This document shows, piece by piece, positions 1-7,244 of a stretch of 14,224 nucleotides of DNA; positions within the stretch are counted from its first letter, which is position 1, and every line of letters starts with the position of its first letter. Origin of the DNA: Magnetospirillum sp. (lineage in GTDB: Bacteria; Pseudomonadota; Alphaproteobacteria; Rhodospirillales; Magnetospirillaceae); the NCBI GenBank assembly GCA_020217035.1, contig JAIWOG010000309.1, positions 1 through 14,224 on the forward strand, given 5' to 3'. The position numbers and the translations under genes are program-made. Under the pieces are notes generated by a model, which worked only from the letters and a program-made list of their open reading frames with translations, was not told the origin of the DNA and made no database searches.

Positions 1-101
1 GCGGCATCGTCTCGATGTCGGCCACCGACCACATGGGCCTGAACCTGTCCGCCTTCCACATGGTGGAAATCACCAAGGGCGACTGGAAGATGGTCGACTG
101 A
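1..101 (+). CDS. ABC transporter periplasmic amino-acid-binding protein, C-terminal fragment (LivK type)
   Basis: Only the last 32 codons (positions 3-98) and the TGA stop (99-101) lie in the window; the gene begins upstream. The fragment reads SATDHMGLNLSAFHMVEI followed by KGDWKMVD. This resembles the C-terminus of type I periplasmic binding proteins of the LivK/amide family, where the last strand ends in a lysine- and tryptophan-rich 'GDWKLV' motif. Its place directly upstream of livH, livM, livG and livF on the same strand supports a role as the substrate-capturing subunit of that importer. The ligand cannot be told from this piece. Branched-chain amino acids are the default, but short amides, urea or aromatic acids are bound by close relatives. 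Confidence 0.7.
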   Translation, partial: GIVSMSATDHMGLNLSAFHMVEITKGDWKMVD

Positions 102-136
102 CCACCACAAACCTTTTCTGACACCACTTGGGGCCT

Positions 137-160
137 GCCCGCGCCATTCCCGGCGCGGGC
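137..160 (+). promoter_or_regulatory. Intergenic hairpin between the binding-protein gene and livH
   Basis: A perfect 9-bp GC stem (137-145 GCCCGCGCC with 152-160 GGCGCGGGC) encloses a 6-base loop in the 80-base gap between the binding-protein stop and livH. No T-run follows, so it is not a classical terminator. Hairpins at this place in binding-protein operons are known to protect the upstream message or partly stop transcription, giving more binder than permease. That role is inferred here. Confidence 0.5.
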
Positions 161-181
161 CGGTCGCAACGGGGGTTTTCC

Positions 182-1057
182 ATGCTCGAGTCGACGATCC
201 AGTTCATCCTGGCCGGCCTGACCAGCGGCGCCATCTACGCCCTTGTCGGCCTGGGTTTCACCATCATCTATAACGCCAGCCACGTGATCAACTTCGCCCA
301 AGGCGAGTTCATCGTCATCGGCGGCATGAGCACCGTGGCCCTGGTGGCGGCGGGCTTGCCGTTGCCGGTCGCCATCGTGCTGGCCACCTTGGTCACCATG
401 GTGGTGGGATTGGCGCTGGCCAGGTTCGCCATCCAGCCGGCCAAGGACGCCGACGTGGTGGCGCTGATCATCATCACCATCGGCGCCTCGATCTTCCTGC
501 GCGGCATCGTGCAGGTGGTGTTCGGCAAGGATATCCATTCGCTGCCGCATTTTTCCGGTGAAACGCCGCTGAATTTGATGGGCGCCACCTTGATGCCGCA
601 AAGCCTGTGGGTGATGGGCATCAGCGCCGCGCTGATCCTGGTGATGGCCTGGTTCTTCAACGCCACCCTGGCCGGCAAGGCCATGCTGGCCACCGCCTAC
701 AACGCCCTGGCCGCCCGCCTGATGGGCGTGGACACCAAATGGGTGCTGTTGTCGGCCTTCGCCCTGTCGGCGCTGTTGGGCGCGGTGGGCGGCATCGTCG
801 TCACCCCCATCACCTTCGTGTCCTACGAATCGGGCATCATGCTGGGCCTGAAGGGTTTCTCGGCCGCCGTACTGGGGGGCCTGGGCAACGGCATCGGCGC
901 CGTCGCCGGCGGCCTGATCCTGGGCGTCGTCGAAGCCATGAGCGCCGGCTACATCTCGTCGGCCTACAAGGACGCCATCGCCTTCATCATCATCCTGGTG
1001 GTGCTGGTGGCCCGTCCCAACGGCCTGTTCGGCAAGAAAGGGATCGACCGGGTATGA
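182..1057 (+). CDS. livH: Branched-chain amino acid ABC transporter permease LivH
   Basis: Inner-membrane permease of a LIV-type (HAAT family) importer; it pairs with LivM to form the translocation channel. The 291-residue product is highly hydrophobic, with about eight predicted membrane segments. It carries the family signature near the N-terminus (INFAQGEF, residues 36-43, after GLGFTIIYNASH) and a cytoplasmic coupling loop (ALAARLMGVD) at roughly residues 173-185. ATG 182 is chosen because GGGGG at 171-175 lies 6 bases upstream and the protein then opens with the usual LivH N-terminus. An in-frame ATG at 128 would add 18 Pro/Gly/Arg-rich residues overlapping the upstream hairpin and is unlikely. 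The stop overlaps the livM start (ATGA), which indicates translational coupling. Confidence 0.92.
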   Translation: MLESTIQFILAGLTSGAIYALVGLGFTIIYNASHVINFAQGEFIVIGGMSTVALVAAGLPLPVAIVLATLVTMVVGLALARFAIQPAKDADVVALIIITIGASIFLRGIVQVVFGKDIHSLPHFSGETPLNLMGATLMPQSLWVMGISAALILVMAWFFNATLAGKAMLATAYNALAARLMGVDTKWVLLSAFALSALLGAVGGIVVTPITFVSYESGIMLGLKGFSAAVLGGLGNGIGAVAGGLILGVVEAMSAGYISSAYKDAIAFIIILVVLVARPNGLFGKKGIDRV

Positions 1058-1994
1058 GCGCCTTCCTGCAACGCCACCGCGGCCTGCTGATCCTGGCCGC
1101 CTGTATCGTCCTGCTGCCGCTGGCGGTGCAGAACGACTATCACTACGACGTGCTGATCAACGCCGGCCTCAACGCCATCGTCGTCGTCGGCCTGAACCTG
1201 TTGATCGGCTATGCCGGCCAGATCAGCCTGGGACACGCCGCCTTCTTCGGATTGGGCGCCTATGCCTCGGCCATCCTGACCACCACCTATGGCTGGCATT
1301 CCCTGGCCGCCATGGGGGCGGGCATGGCGGGCGTCGGCGTGCTGGCCTATGTGGTCGCGCGACCCATCTTGCGGCTGAAGGGCCATTACCTGGCCATGGC
1401 CACCTTGGGCATTGGCATCATCATCTCGATCGTGCTGAACACCGAGGCCCACATCACCGGCGGCCCCGACGGCATGTCGGCGGCACCCTTCAGCGTCTTC
1501 GGCTATACCTTCCAGTCGGAAAAGTCCTGGTACTGGCTGGTGGGCGGATGCCTGCTGGCCGCCGTGTGGCTGTCCAGCAACCTGATCGATTCGCCCATCG
1601 GCCGGGCGCTTCGGGCGCTGCACGGCGCCGAAGTGGGCGCCCGCGTCGTCGGCATCGACACCACCCACTACAAGGTGCTGATCTTCGTCATCTCGGCCAT
1701 CTTCGCCAGCTTCGCCGGATCGCTGTTCGCCCATCACACGCCGACGGTGACGCCGTCGATCCTGGGCTTCATCAAGTCGGTGGAATTCGTCGTCATGGCG
1801 GTGTTCGGCGGCATGGCCTCGGTCATGGGGTCGGTGGTCGGCGCCGTCATCATGACGCTGCTGCCCAACCTGCTGGCCTCGATCGAGGATTACGAACCGA
1901 TCATCTTGGGGGCCATCATGATGGGCACCATGATCTTCATGCCCAAGGGCCTGGTGCCCACCATCGCCAAGATGCTGCGCCGCAAGGAGGCCCC

Positions 1995-1998
<4 letters not shown>
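1054..1998 (+). CDS. livM: Branched-chain amino acid ABC transporter permease LivM
   Basis: Second membrane subunit of the LIV importer, 314 aa. The first 25 residues include a hydrophobic helix, and residues 51-70 hold the conserved LivM block (IGYAGQISLGHAAFFGLGAY). About eight to ten membrane segments follow. A coupling-loop stretch (GRALRALHGAEVGARVVGID, about residues 183-202) should dock onto an ATPase subunit. ATG 1054 overlaps the livH stop by four bases, and the gene's own TGA overlaps the livG ATG the same way, so the three genes form one tightly coupled translation unit. The reading frame stays open upstream for about 150 codons within livH, but that translation is Arg/Gly/His-rich shadow and not part of the protein. 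Confidence 0.92.
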
Positions 1999-2756
<758 letters not shown>

Positions 2757-2766
2757 GGAGGCCGCC

Positions 2767-3471
2767 ATGCTGCTGGAAATCCAAGGACTGGAAAGCCATT
2801 ACGGCCGGGTCAAGGCGCTGAAGGGCGTCGACATCAAAGTGGGAAGCGGCGAATTGGTGGCCCTGGTGGGCGCCAACGGCGCCGGCAAGACGACGCTGTT
2901 GCGGTCGTTGTCGGGGGTGCAACCCATCACCGCCGGAAGCATCCGCTTCGACGGCCAGGACATCACCAAGATGCCGGCCTTCAAGCGGGTGGCGTTGGGC
3001 ATCGCCCAGGTCCCCGAGGGCCGCCAGGTCTTTGCCCCCATGAGCGTCGAGGACAACTTGCTGATGGGCACCTATCGCCGGCGCGGCGCCAAGCCGGCGG
3101 ACGACTTGGAACGCATGTACGACGCCTTCCCCATCCTGAAGACCAAGCGCAAGCAGGCCGCCGGCCTGCTGTCGGGCGGCCAGCAGCAGATGCTGGCCAT
3201 GGCCCGCGCCTTGATGAGCAACCCGCGCCTGCTGCTGCTGGACGAACCCAGCATGGGGCTGGCGCCGCTGCTGGTGGGGGAAATTTTCAACGCCGTCGAA
3301 CGCCTGAAGGCCCAGGGCATGACCATCTTGCTGGTGGAACAGAACGCCTTCCAGGCGCTGGGCATCGCCGATCGCGGCTATGTCATGGAAACCGGCCTGG
3401 TGACCATGTCCGATGCCGCCCAGGTGTTGCTGGGCGACGAGCGGGTCAAGGCCGCCTATCTGGGCCTGTAA
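2767..3471 (+). CDS. livF: Branched-chain amino acid ABC transporter ATP-binding protein LivF
   Basis: Second ATPase subunit of the LIV importer, 234 aa, the typical LivF length. It shows Walker A GANGAGKTT (35-43), the LivF block VPEGRQVFAPMSVEDNL (82-98), a fully canonical signature LSGGQQQMLAMARAL (135-149), Walker B LLLLDEPSMGLAP (D159, E160) and the switch histidine-equivalent region VEQNAFQAL, where Gln replaces His as is normal for LivF. AAGGAGG overlapping the livG stop lies 5 bases upstream of ATG 2767. It is the last gene of the operon; a hairpin with a T-run follows about 30 bases after the stop. Confidence 0.94.
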   Translation: MLLEIQGLESHYGRVKALKGVDIKVGSGELVALVGANGAGKTTLLRSLSGVQPITAGSIRFDGQDITKMPAFKRVALGIAQVPEGRQVFAPMSVEDNLLMGTYRRRGAKPADDLERMYDAFPILKTKRKQAAGLLSGGQQQMLAMARALMSNPRLLLLDEPSMGLAPLLVGEIFNAVERLKAQGMTILLVEQNAFQALGIADRGYVMETGLVTMSDAAQVLLGDERVKAAYLGL

Positions 3472-3502
3472 GCCCGTTTACATTCGGCATATTTGCACAC
3501 TC

Positions 3503-3547
3503 AAGGGCGCCTTGACGCATCATAATGGTGATCATGGCGCCCTTTTT
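3503..3547 (+). terminator. Probable intrinsic terminator of the liv operon
   Basis: A perfect 9-bp stem (3503-3511 AAGGGCGCC with 3536-3544 GGCGCCCTT) is followed by TTTTT (3543-3547, overlapping the stem end). The loop is long, 24 bases, and holds a weak inner ATCA/TGAT pairing. The left arm can also pair locally (TCAAGG 3501-3506 with CCTTGA 3510-3515), which would compete with the terminator stem. It lies 31 bases after the livF stop, where a terminator is expected. Confidence 0.6.
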
Positions 3548-3609
3548 ATATCCAGAATAACCATATTTTCTGCGGATATTTTAACTTTCACGAAGCGACA
3601 CATTTTTCT

Positions 3610-3638
3610 TTGACTAATGAAAAACAATGTATCATATT
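3610..3638 (+). promoter_or_regulatory. Putative sigma70-type promoter of the di-iron/reductase operon
   Basis: TTGACT (3610-3615) and CATATT (3633-3638) are separated by 17 bases; TCATAT at 16 bases is an equally good -10. The region from about 3545 to 3650 is strikingly AT-rich against GC-rich surroundings, as expected of a promoter with upstream activating sequence. A spaced inverted repeat, ATATCC (3548-3553) with GGATAT (3574-3579), lies upstream and could be an operator. An imperfect TTGA-N5-TCAA (3638-3650) lies at the predicted transcription start. Confidence 0.45.
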
Positions 3639-3650
3639 TGAACTCATCAA

Positions 3651-3703
3651 GGGCGCCGGAGACAACCCGCGCCATCGGAGGCAACCCCCGGCGATACCGC
3701 CGG
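3651..3703 (+). promoter_or_regulatory. Structured 5' leader of the di-iron gene with a repeated GGAG-containing motif
   Basis: About 75 bases lie between the predicted transcription start and ATG 3724. CGGAGACAACCC (3657-3668) and CGGAGGCAACCC (3676-3687) differ at one base. The first sits in the loop of a GGCGC/GCGCC stem (3652-3656 with 3669-3673). The second is followed by a CCGGCG/CGCCGG hairpin (3688-3693 with 3698-3703, loop ATAC) that ends about 10 bases before the true ribosome-binding site (AGGAG, 3713-3717). It does not match a riboswitch class that I recognise. Paired GGA loops suggest binding by an RNA-binding protein or a small RNA, which is inference. Confidence 0.35.
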
Positions 3704-3723
3704 CCCACTTTTAGGAGCGACAG

Positions 3724-4752
3724 ATGAGCGCCTCGAACGAGAAGCTTGCTCTCACCATGGAATTCCCGCCGGAAACCGAACAGCCCAACGTCTATCCGCT
3801 GTCCTGGCACGCCCAGAGCAAGAAGATGGAAGAAGTGTGGGCGGCGTCGCTGCGCGAAGCCTGGGATCCGTCCAAGCTGCCGTGGGACACTTTCGACGTT
3901 TCCAAGTATTCCTGGGAAGAGCGCGAGGCCATCGCCTATTGGTGGACCCTTTTGTCGGTGTTCGACGCCTCGGCGCCGCCGGTCTTCGCCTCGGCCTTCA
4001 TCAAGACCTATGAAAACCACGAGGAAGACCCGGTCCGCCGCTGCTTCTTCTCGGTGACCCGCGACGAGCAGAACCACGAACAGATGTGCGGCCTGGCCAT
4101 CACCAAGCTGCTGGAACACACCGATCCCATCACCTATCAGCCGAAGACCGAGATCGGCAAGGCGCTGCAGCGTAACGCCAAGTGGCTGTACTACAACGGC
4201 GGCCGCTACTGGAACGGCTACAAGCAGGCGGTGCCGAAATATTCGCTGGCCGTGCTGTTCTCGTCCTTCCTGATGGGCGAAATCGCCGCCGCCACCATCT
4301 TCCACCAGATGGCCGCCGGCTGCACCGAGCCGGTGTTCAAGGAAGGCTTCCGCAACATCGGCCGCGACGAAGGCCGCCACATGGCCATCTGCATGGCGCT
4401 GATGGAACGCGACTATCCGAAGCTGCCCAAGGAAGAGGCGTCGCTGATCACCAAGCAGGTGCGCGCCGGCTATCTGTTCCTGTCCGCCGTGCTGTTCGAA
4501 CCGCCGATGGATTTCTGGGACCTGCCGGAAGACTTCATCGCCAACCAGCGCAAGGGCGAGGAAATCGCCCGCAATGCCGGCTTCCACATTCCCGCCTATG
4601 AAGCGAAGAAGGAAAACTGGAAGAACGCCATGCTGAACCTGAAGGGCGTTCTTGACCGCTACGGCATCCCCTTCCCGGCCATCCCGGAAGTGGGCATCAC
4701 CGGCGAGGAAGTCTCGGACATCGACATGAAGGACATCATCCCGGTCTTCTAA
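3724..4752 (+). CDS. Ferritin-like di-iron carboxylate protein (R2-like), putative oxygenase component
   Basis: A 342-aa protein with the six-ligand pattern of the R2-like/ferritin-like superfamily on two helix pairs: D81 (in VFDASAPPVF), E115-x-x-H118 (RDEQNHEQM), E186 (LMGEIAAATIF) and E216-x-x-H219 (RDEGRHMAI). Such sites bind two irons and activate O2. It is not a class I ribonucleotide reductase R2: the radical tyrosine four residues after the first histidine is Cys122 here, and no NrdA lies nearby. No signal peptide or membrane segment is seen, so it should be cytoplasmic. AGGAG (3713-3717) precedes ATG 3724 by 6 bases. The next gene encodes a [2Fe-2S]/FAD reductase, so the likely role is a two-component hydroxylase, N-oxygenase or epoxidase. 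The substrate is unknown. Relatives to compare are R2lox, AurF-type N-oxygenases and BoxB. Confidence 0.8.
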   Translation: MSASNEKLALTMEFPPETEQPNVYPLSWHAQSKKMEEVWAASLREAWDPSKLPWDTFDVSKYSWEEREAIAYWWTLLSVFDASAPPVFASAFIKTYENHEEDPVRRCFFSVTRDEQNHEQMCGLAITKLLEHTDPITYQPKTEIGKALQRNAKWLYYNGGRYWNGYKQAVPKYSLAVLFSSFLMGEIAAATIFHQMAAGCTEPVFKEGFRNIGRDEGRHMAICMALMERDYPKLPKEEASLITKQVRAGYLFLSAVLFEPPMDFWDLPEDFIANQRKGEEIARNAGFHIPAYEAKKENWKNAMLNLKGVLDRYGIPFPAIPEVGITGEEVSDIDMKDIIPVF

Positions 4753-4783
4753 ACCGGTCCTTCAGTCCCAAACTATGACCGAA

Positions 4784-4807
4784 GCCGGCGGGGGCGACCC
4801 CGCCGGC
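4784..4807 (+). promoter_or_regulatory. Intergenic hairpin with GCGA tetraloop
   Basis: A perfect 10-bp GC stem (4784-4793 with 4798-4807) is closed by GCGA, a GNRA tetraloop of high stability. It lies in the 94-base gap between the di-iron gene and its reductase. No T-run follows. It probably stabilises the 3' end of the upstream message or lowers read-through, making more di-iron protein than reductase; that role is inferred. Confidence 0.55.
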
Positions 4808-4846
4808 CATTCGTCCAAAGTAAGAACAAAACATCGAGGTGGGGAA

Positions 4847-5896
4847 ATGAATCGAATCCGTCTGCTGCCTTCGGGCCGCGAGGTCGAGTGCCCCGACGGC
4901 GAGACCGTGCTGTCGGCGCTGGAAAAGGCGGGCTATGCCCTGCCCAACAATTGCCGCGCCGGCGCCTGCGGTGAATGCAAGGTCAAGGTCACCTCGGGCC
5001 AGTTCGACCAGGGCATGGTGCTGGACATGGCGCTGTCCCAAGACGAACGCAAGCAGGGCTTCGGCCTGATGTGCATGGCCAAGCCGCTGTCGGAAGTCCT
5101 GGAAATCGAATGGGGCACCGACGACGCCAAGCCCAAGCTGTTCCCGCCCCGCGAAAACATGCTGTTCGTGGTGGTCGACAAGTTCCCGCGCACGCCCCGC
5201 ATCACCGAATTCGTGCTGCGCCCGGTGGGCAAGCCCATGCGCTTCTGGCCCGGTCAGTACCTGGTCCTGGGCGACGAAAGCCAGGGCGCGCCGCCCCGTT
5301 GCTATTCCATCGCCAGTGCTCCAAAGGCCGATGGCGAGATCAACCTGCACATCACCCGCGTCGATGACGGCGCCACCAGCCGCTGGCTGCATGACAAGGT
5401 CCAGGTCGGCGACATGATCAAGGTGTCGGGCGCCTATGGCACCTTCATCGGCGACCCGTCGGTGGACACCCCCGTCTTGTGCCTGGCCGCCGGATCCGGT
5501 CTGGCGCCGATCATGAGCCTGGCGGAAGCCGCACTGCGTCGCGGCTACAACCAGCCGGTCACCCTGGTGTTTTCCGGCAAGACCAAGGCCGACATCTATT
5601 GCCAGGGCACCATGGCGCTGTGGCAGGCCCGCAACCGCCGCTTCCGCTTCATCCCCACCCTGACCCAGGAACAGCATGACGGCCGCATGGGACGCATTCC
5701 CGCCATCCTGCCCGATTTGTTCCAGGACCTGTCCAACCATTCGGTGTTCGTCGCGGGCAGCCCGGAATTCGTCGAAGCCTGCGTCGCCGCCGTCAAAGCC
5801 CTGGGGGCCAAGCCCGAACTGATCCACAGCGAAGGCTATTTCCCTCAACACAAACCGGAGCAACCGCCCGCCGACAGGCTGGCGCCCGTGGTCTAA
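4847..5896 (+). CDS. [2Fe-2S] ferredoxin / FAD / NAD(P)H oxidoreductase (oxygenase reductase component)
   Basis: A 349-aa flavo-iron-sulfur reductase with the domain order of MmoC, BenC and phenol hydroxylase reductases. Residues 1-88 are a plant-type ferredoxin with cysteines C36, C41, C44 (CRAGACGEC) and C76 (LMCMAKP). About 100-205 is an FAD-binding barrel with R151-x-YSIAS. About 207-330 is an NAD(P)H-binding domain opening with GSGLAPIMS (216-224) and ending with FVAGSPEFVEAC. It should pass electrons from NAD(P)H through FAD and the cluster to the di-iron protein encoded upstream. ATG 4847 is chosen because GAGGTGGGG lies just before it; an in-frame ATG at 4775 would run through the intergenic hairpin. 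The last 20 or so residues (KPEQPPADRLAPVV) are a loose Pro-rich tail. The choice of NADH or NADPH cannot be read from the sequence. Confidence 0.88.
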   Translation: MNRIRLLPSGREVECPDGETVLSALEKAGYALPNNCRAGACGECKVKVTSGQFDQGMVLDMALSQDERKQGFGLMCMAKPLSEVLEIEWGTDDAKPKLFPPRENMLFVVVDKFPRTPRITEFVLRPVGKPMRFWPGQYLVLGDESQGAPPRCYSIASAPKADGEINLHITRVDDGATSRWLHDKVQVGDMIKVSGAYGTFIGDPSVDTPVLCLAAGSGLAPIMSLAEAALRRGYNQPVTLVFSGKTKADIYCQGTMALWQARNRRFRFIPTLTQEQHDGRMGRIPAILPDLFQDLSNHSVFVAGSPEFVEACVAAVKALGAKPELIHSEGYFPQHKPEQPPADRLAPVV

Positions 5897-5929
5897 ATCC
5901 CCACCCCGGGTTCCCTGGTTGCCGGATTG

Positions 5930-5961
5930 CCCCTTCCCGCTTGCGGGAAGGGGTTTTTTTT
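5930..5961 (+). terminator. Strong intrinsic terminator after the reductase gene
   Basis: CCCCTTCCCG pairs perfectly with CGGGAAGGGG (5930-5939 with 5944-5953) around a CTTG tetraloop, followed by eight T (5954-5961). It lies 34 bases after the reductase stop. This is the clearest terminator in the window and it isolates the di-iron/reductase unit from the gene downstream. Confidence 0.93.
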
Positions 5962-5967
5962 CGTTCG

Positions 5968-5996
5968 TTGCGCCGACACCCTCAATAAGAGATTAT
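5968..5996 (+). promoter_or_regulatory. Weak candidate promoter for the exported Sel1-like gene
   Basis: TTGCGC (5968-5973) and GATTAT (5991-5996) are separated by 17 bases, placed directly after the terminator and about 30 bases before the likely start codon. Each box matches the sigma70 consensus only partly, so the call rests mostly on position: a new transcript must begin here because the upstream unit is terminated. Confidence 0.3.
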
Positions 5997-6026
5997 CGAC
6001 AGATCCTTATCTTTTTGGTGGATGCC

Positions 6027-7232
6027 GTGCGCCGAGCGTTGCCCTTCCTTCTGTTCGCCGCCTTGGGCTCCACCAGCGCCCAGGCCGACCCCACCCCATG
6101 CTTCGGTCTGCACCTGGCCGAAGCATGGAAGCAAGGCTACGACGCCTTCGCCGCCGGTCAGTACGACCAAGCCCAGGACATCTTGGAACCCTTGGCGGAA
6201 AACGGCTTCGCTCCGGCGCAATGGCTGGTCGGCCGCATGGTCGCCGAAGGCCAGGGAGCGCAAAAGGACGAGATCGCCGGCCTGATGTGGCTGAAACTGG
6301 CCGGCCTGGCCCAAATCAAACAGGCCCGACCCTTCGCCTCGCAATTGGAGAGCCGGCTCGACATGGCCGGTTTCGAGCAAGCACGGCGCCGTCAGGAAAG
6401 CTGGCGGGCCAAGCACACCCTGTCGTGCCAGGACGCCGGCCCCGTCCCCACCAAGTTCGGCGACAACGGCACGATCAAGAAGCCGGCGCCGCAATTGATG
6501 CGCTGGTGGTCGGATTTCGTCATCGACGCCACCCAGCGCAGCCCCGAGGCCATGCCCTACCTGATGACGCTTCCGGCGGTGGTCTTCGTCGGCGAGGGGG
6601 CCAATGCCTCGGTGACCCGCCACAAGGGCATGCCGATCCTGATGGTCAACGAGTCCCTGGCCGAACGCACCATGCCGGAAAGCCTGGAGGCGATCCTGCC
6701 CGCCGCCCGCGAAGCGGTGAACGAAGCCGCCCTGGCGGCAGTGTTCCCCACCCCGGTGGAAACCTACAAGGGGCGCACCCTGCGCGGCCATCCGTCAGGC
6801 GACAACCAGGCTTTTTCGACATTGATGCGCAAGGCCATCGACATGAGCGACAAACTGCCGCCGGCGCTGCGGCAAAAGGCCGGGCGCGTCACCCAGATCC
6901 GCTATGAACCGGCTTTCGTCCACGGCGCCGCCAGCAGCAACAGCAATTTCAGCACCTTCGATCCCGACGCCAAGATCAGCGGCGGCGGCACCATGGTGTT
7001 TCAGGCCAACCCGACCATGTCGTCGCCGGCCCAAGGGGTGATGGGGCTGGTGCAATCGGCCACCCTGGCCGGGCGGGCCGACCTGAACGTGGAAACGGCG
7101 ACGCCCCAGCAGGCCAAGACCCTGCGCTGCCTGCTGGCCGCCGACGCCGCCGAGGTGGCCAAGGCGCTGGACATGTCGCCCGAAATCATCAGCGCCATCA
7201 ACCGCGAGCGGCGGCAGATCAACTGCGACTGA
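6027..7232 (+). CDS. Exported protein with Sel1/TPR-like helical repeats, function unknown
   Basis: About 401 aa. Residues 1-20 form a clean Sec signal peptide (RR, then ALPFLLFAALG, then STSAQA with cleavage before DPTP). Residues about 37-105 look like Sel1-type helical repeats: AAGQYDQAQDILEPLAENG, then APAQWLVGRMVAEGQG, then AGLMWLKLAGLAQ. The remaining 300 residues match no family I recognise; they include VVFVGEGANASV, PILMVNESLAERTMP and a Ser/Asn/Gly-rich stretch. C25, C131, C368 and C400 would face the periplasm and could form disulfides. GTG 6027 is chosen because GGTGG (6017-6021) lies 5 bases upstream and it gives the best signal peptide; GTG 6018 is also possible. The frame is open back to 5919, but that would begin inside the terminator. 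The gene is convergent with the minus-strand operon, 12 bases away. Confidence 0.7.
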   Translation: MRRALPFLLFAALGSTSAQADPTPCFGLHLAEAWKQGYDAFAAGQYDQAQDILEPLAENGFAPAQWLVGRMVAEGQGAQKDEIAGLMWLKLAGLAQIKQARPFASQLESRLDMAGFEQARRRQESWRAKHTLSCQDAGPVPTKFGDNGTIKKPAPQLMRWWSDFVIDATQRSPEAMPYLMTLPAVVFVGEGANASVTRHKGMPILMVNESLAERTMPESLEAILPAAREAVNEAALAAVFPTPVETYKGRTLRGHPSGDNQAFSTLMRKAIDMSDKLPPALRQKAGRVTQIRYEPAFVHGAASSNSNFSTFDPDAKISGGGTMVFQANPTMSSPAQGVMGLVQSATLAGRADLNVETATPQQAKTLRCLLAADAAEVAKALDMSPEIISAINRERRQINCD

Positions 7233-7244
7233 ACCGGGCCGGCG

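Noticed and set aside
3413..3613. Small plus-strand frame across the end of livF and into the intergenic region.
   Set aside because: It starts inside livF in another frame, has no ribosome-binding site and runs through the terminator.
3638..3650. FNR/Anr-like box TTGA-N5-TCAA at the predicted transcription start of the di-iron gene.
   Set aside because: The FNR consensus is TTGA-N6-TCAA; this spacing is one base short and the site would overlap the start of transcription. It is kept only as a remark.
3532..4587. Long minus-strand open frame (351 codons) opposite the di-iron gene.
   Set aside because: It is an antisense shadow of a clear gene with six conserved metal ligands. Its product is rich in Gly, Arg, His and Gln, and its start lies in the AT-rich promoter region.
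3724..4752. Ribonucleotide reductase small subunit (NrdB).
   Set aside because: The radical tyrosine is absent, no NrdA gene is present, and the partner gene is a ferredoxin-type reductase.
5919..6026. N-terminal extension of the Sel1-like gene from ATG 5919.
   Set aside because: It would start upstream of, and read through, the strong terminator at 5930-5961, and it would place the signal peptide 36 residues inside the protein.
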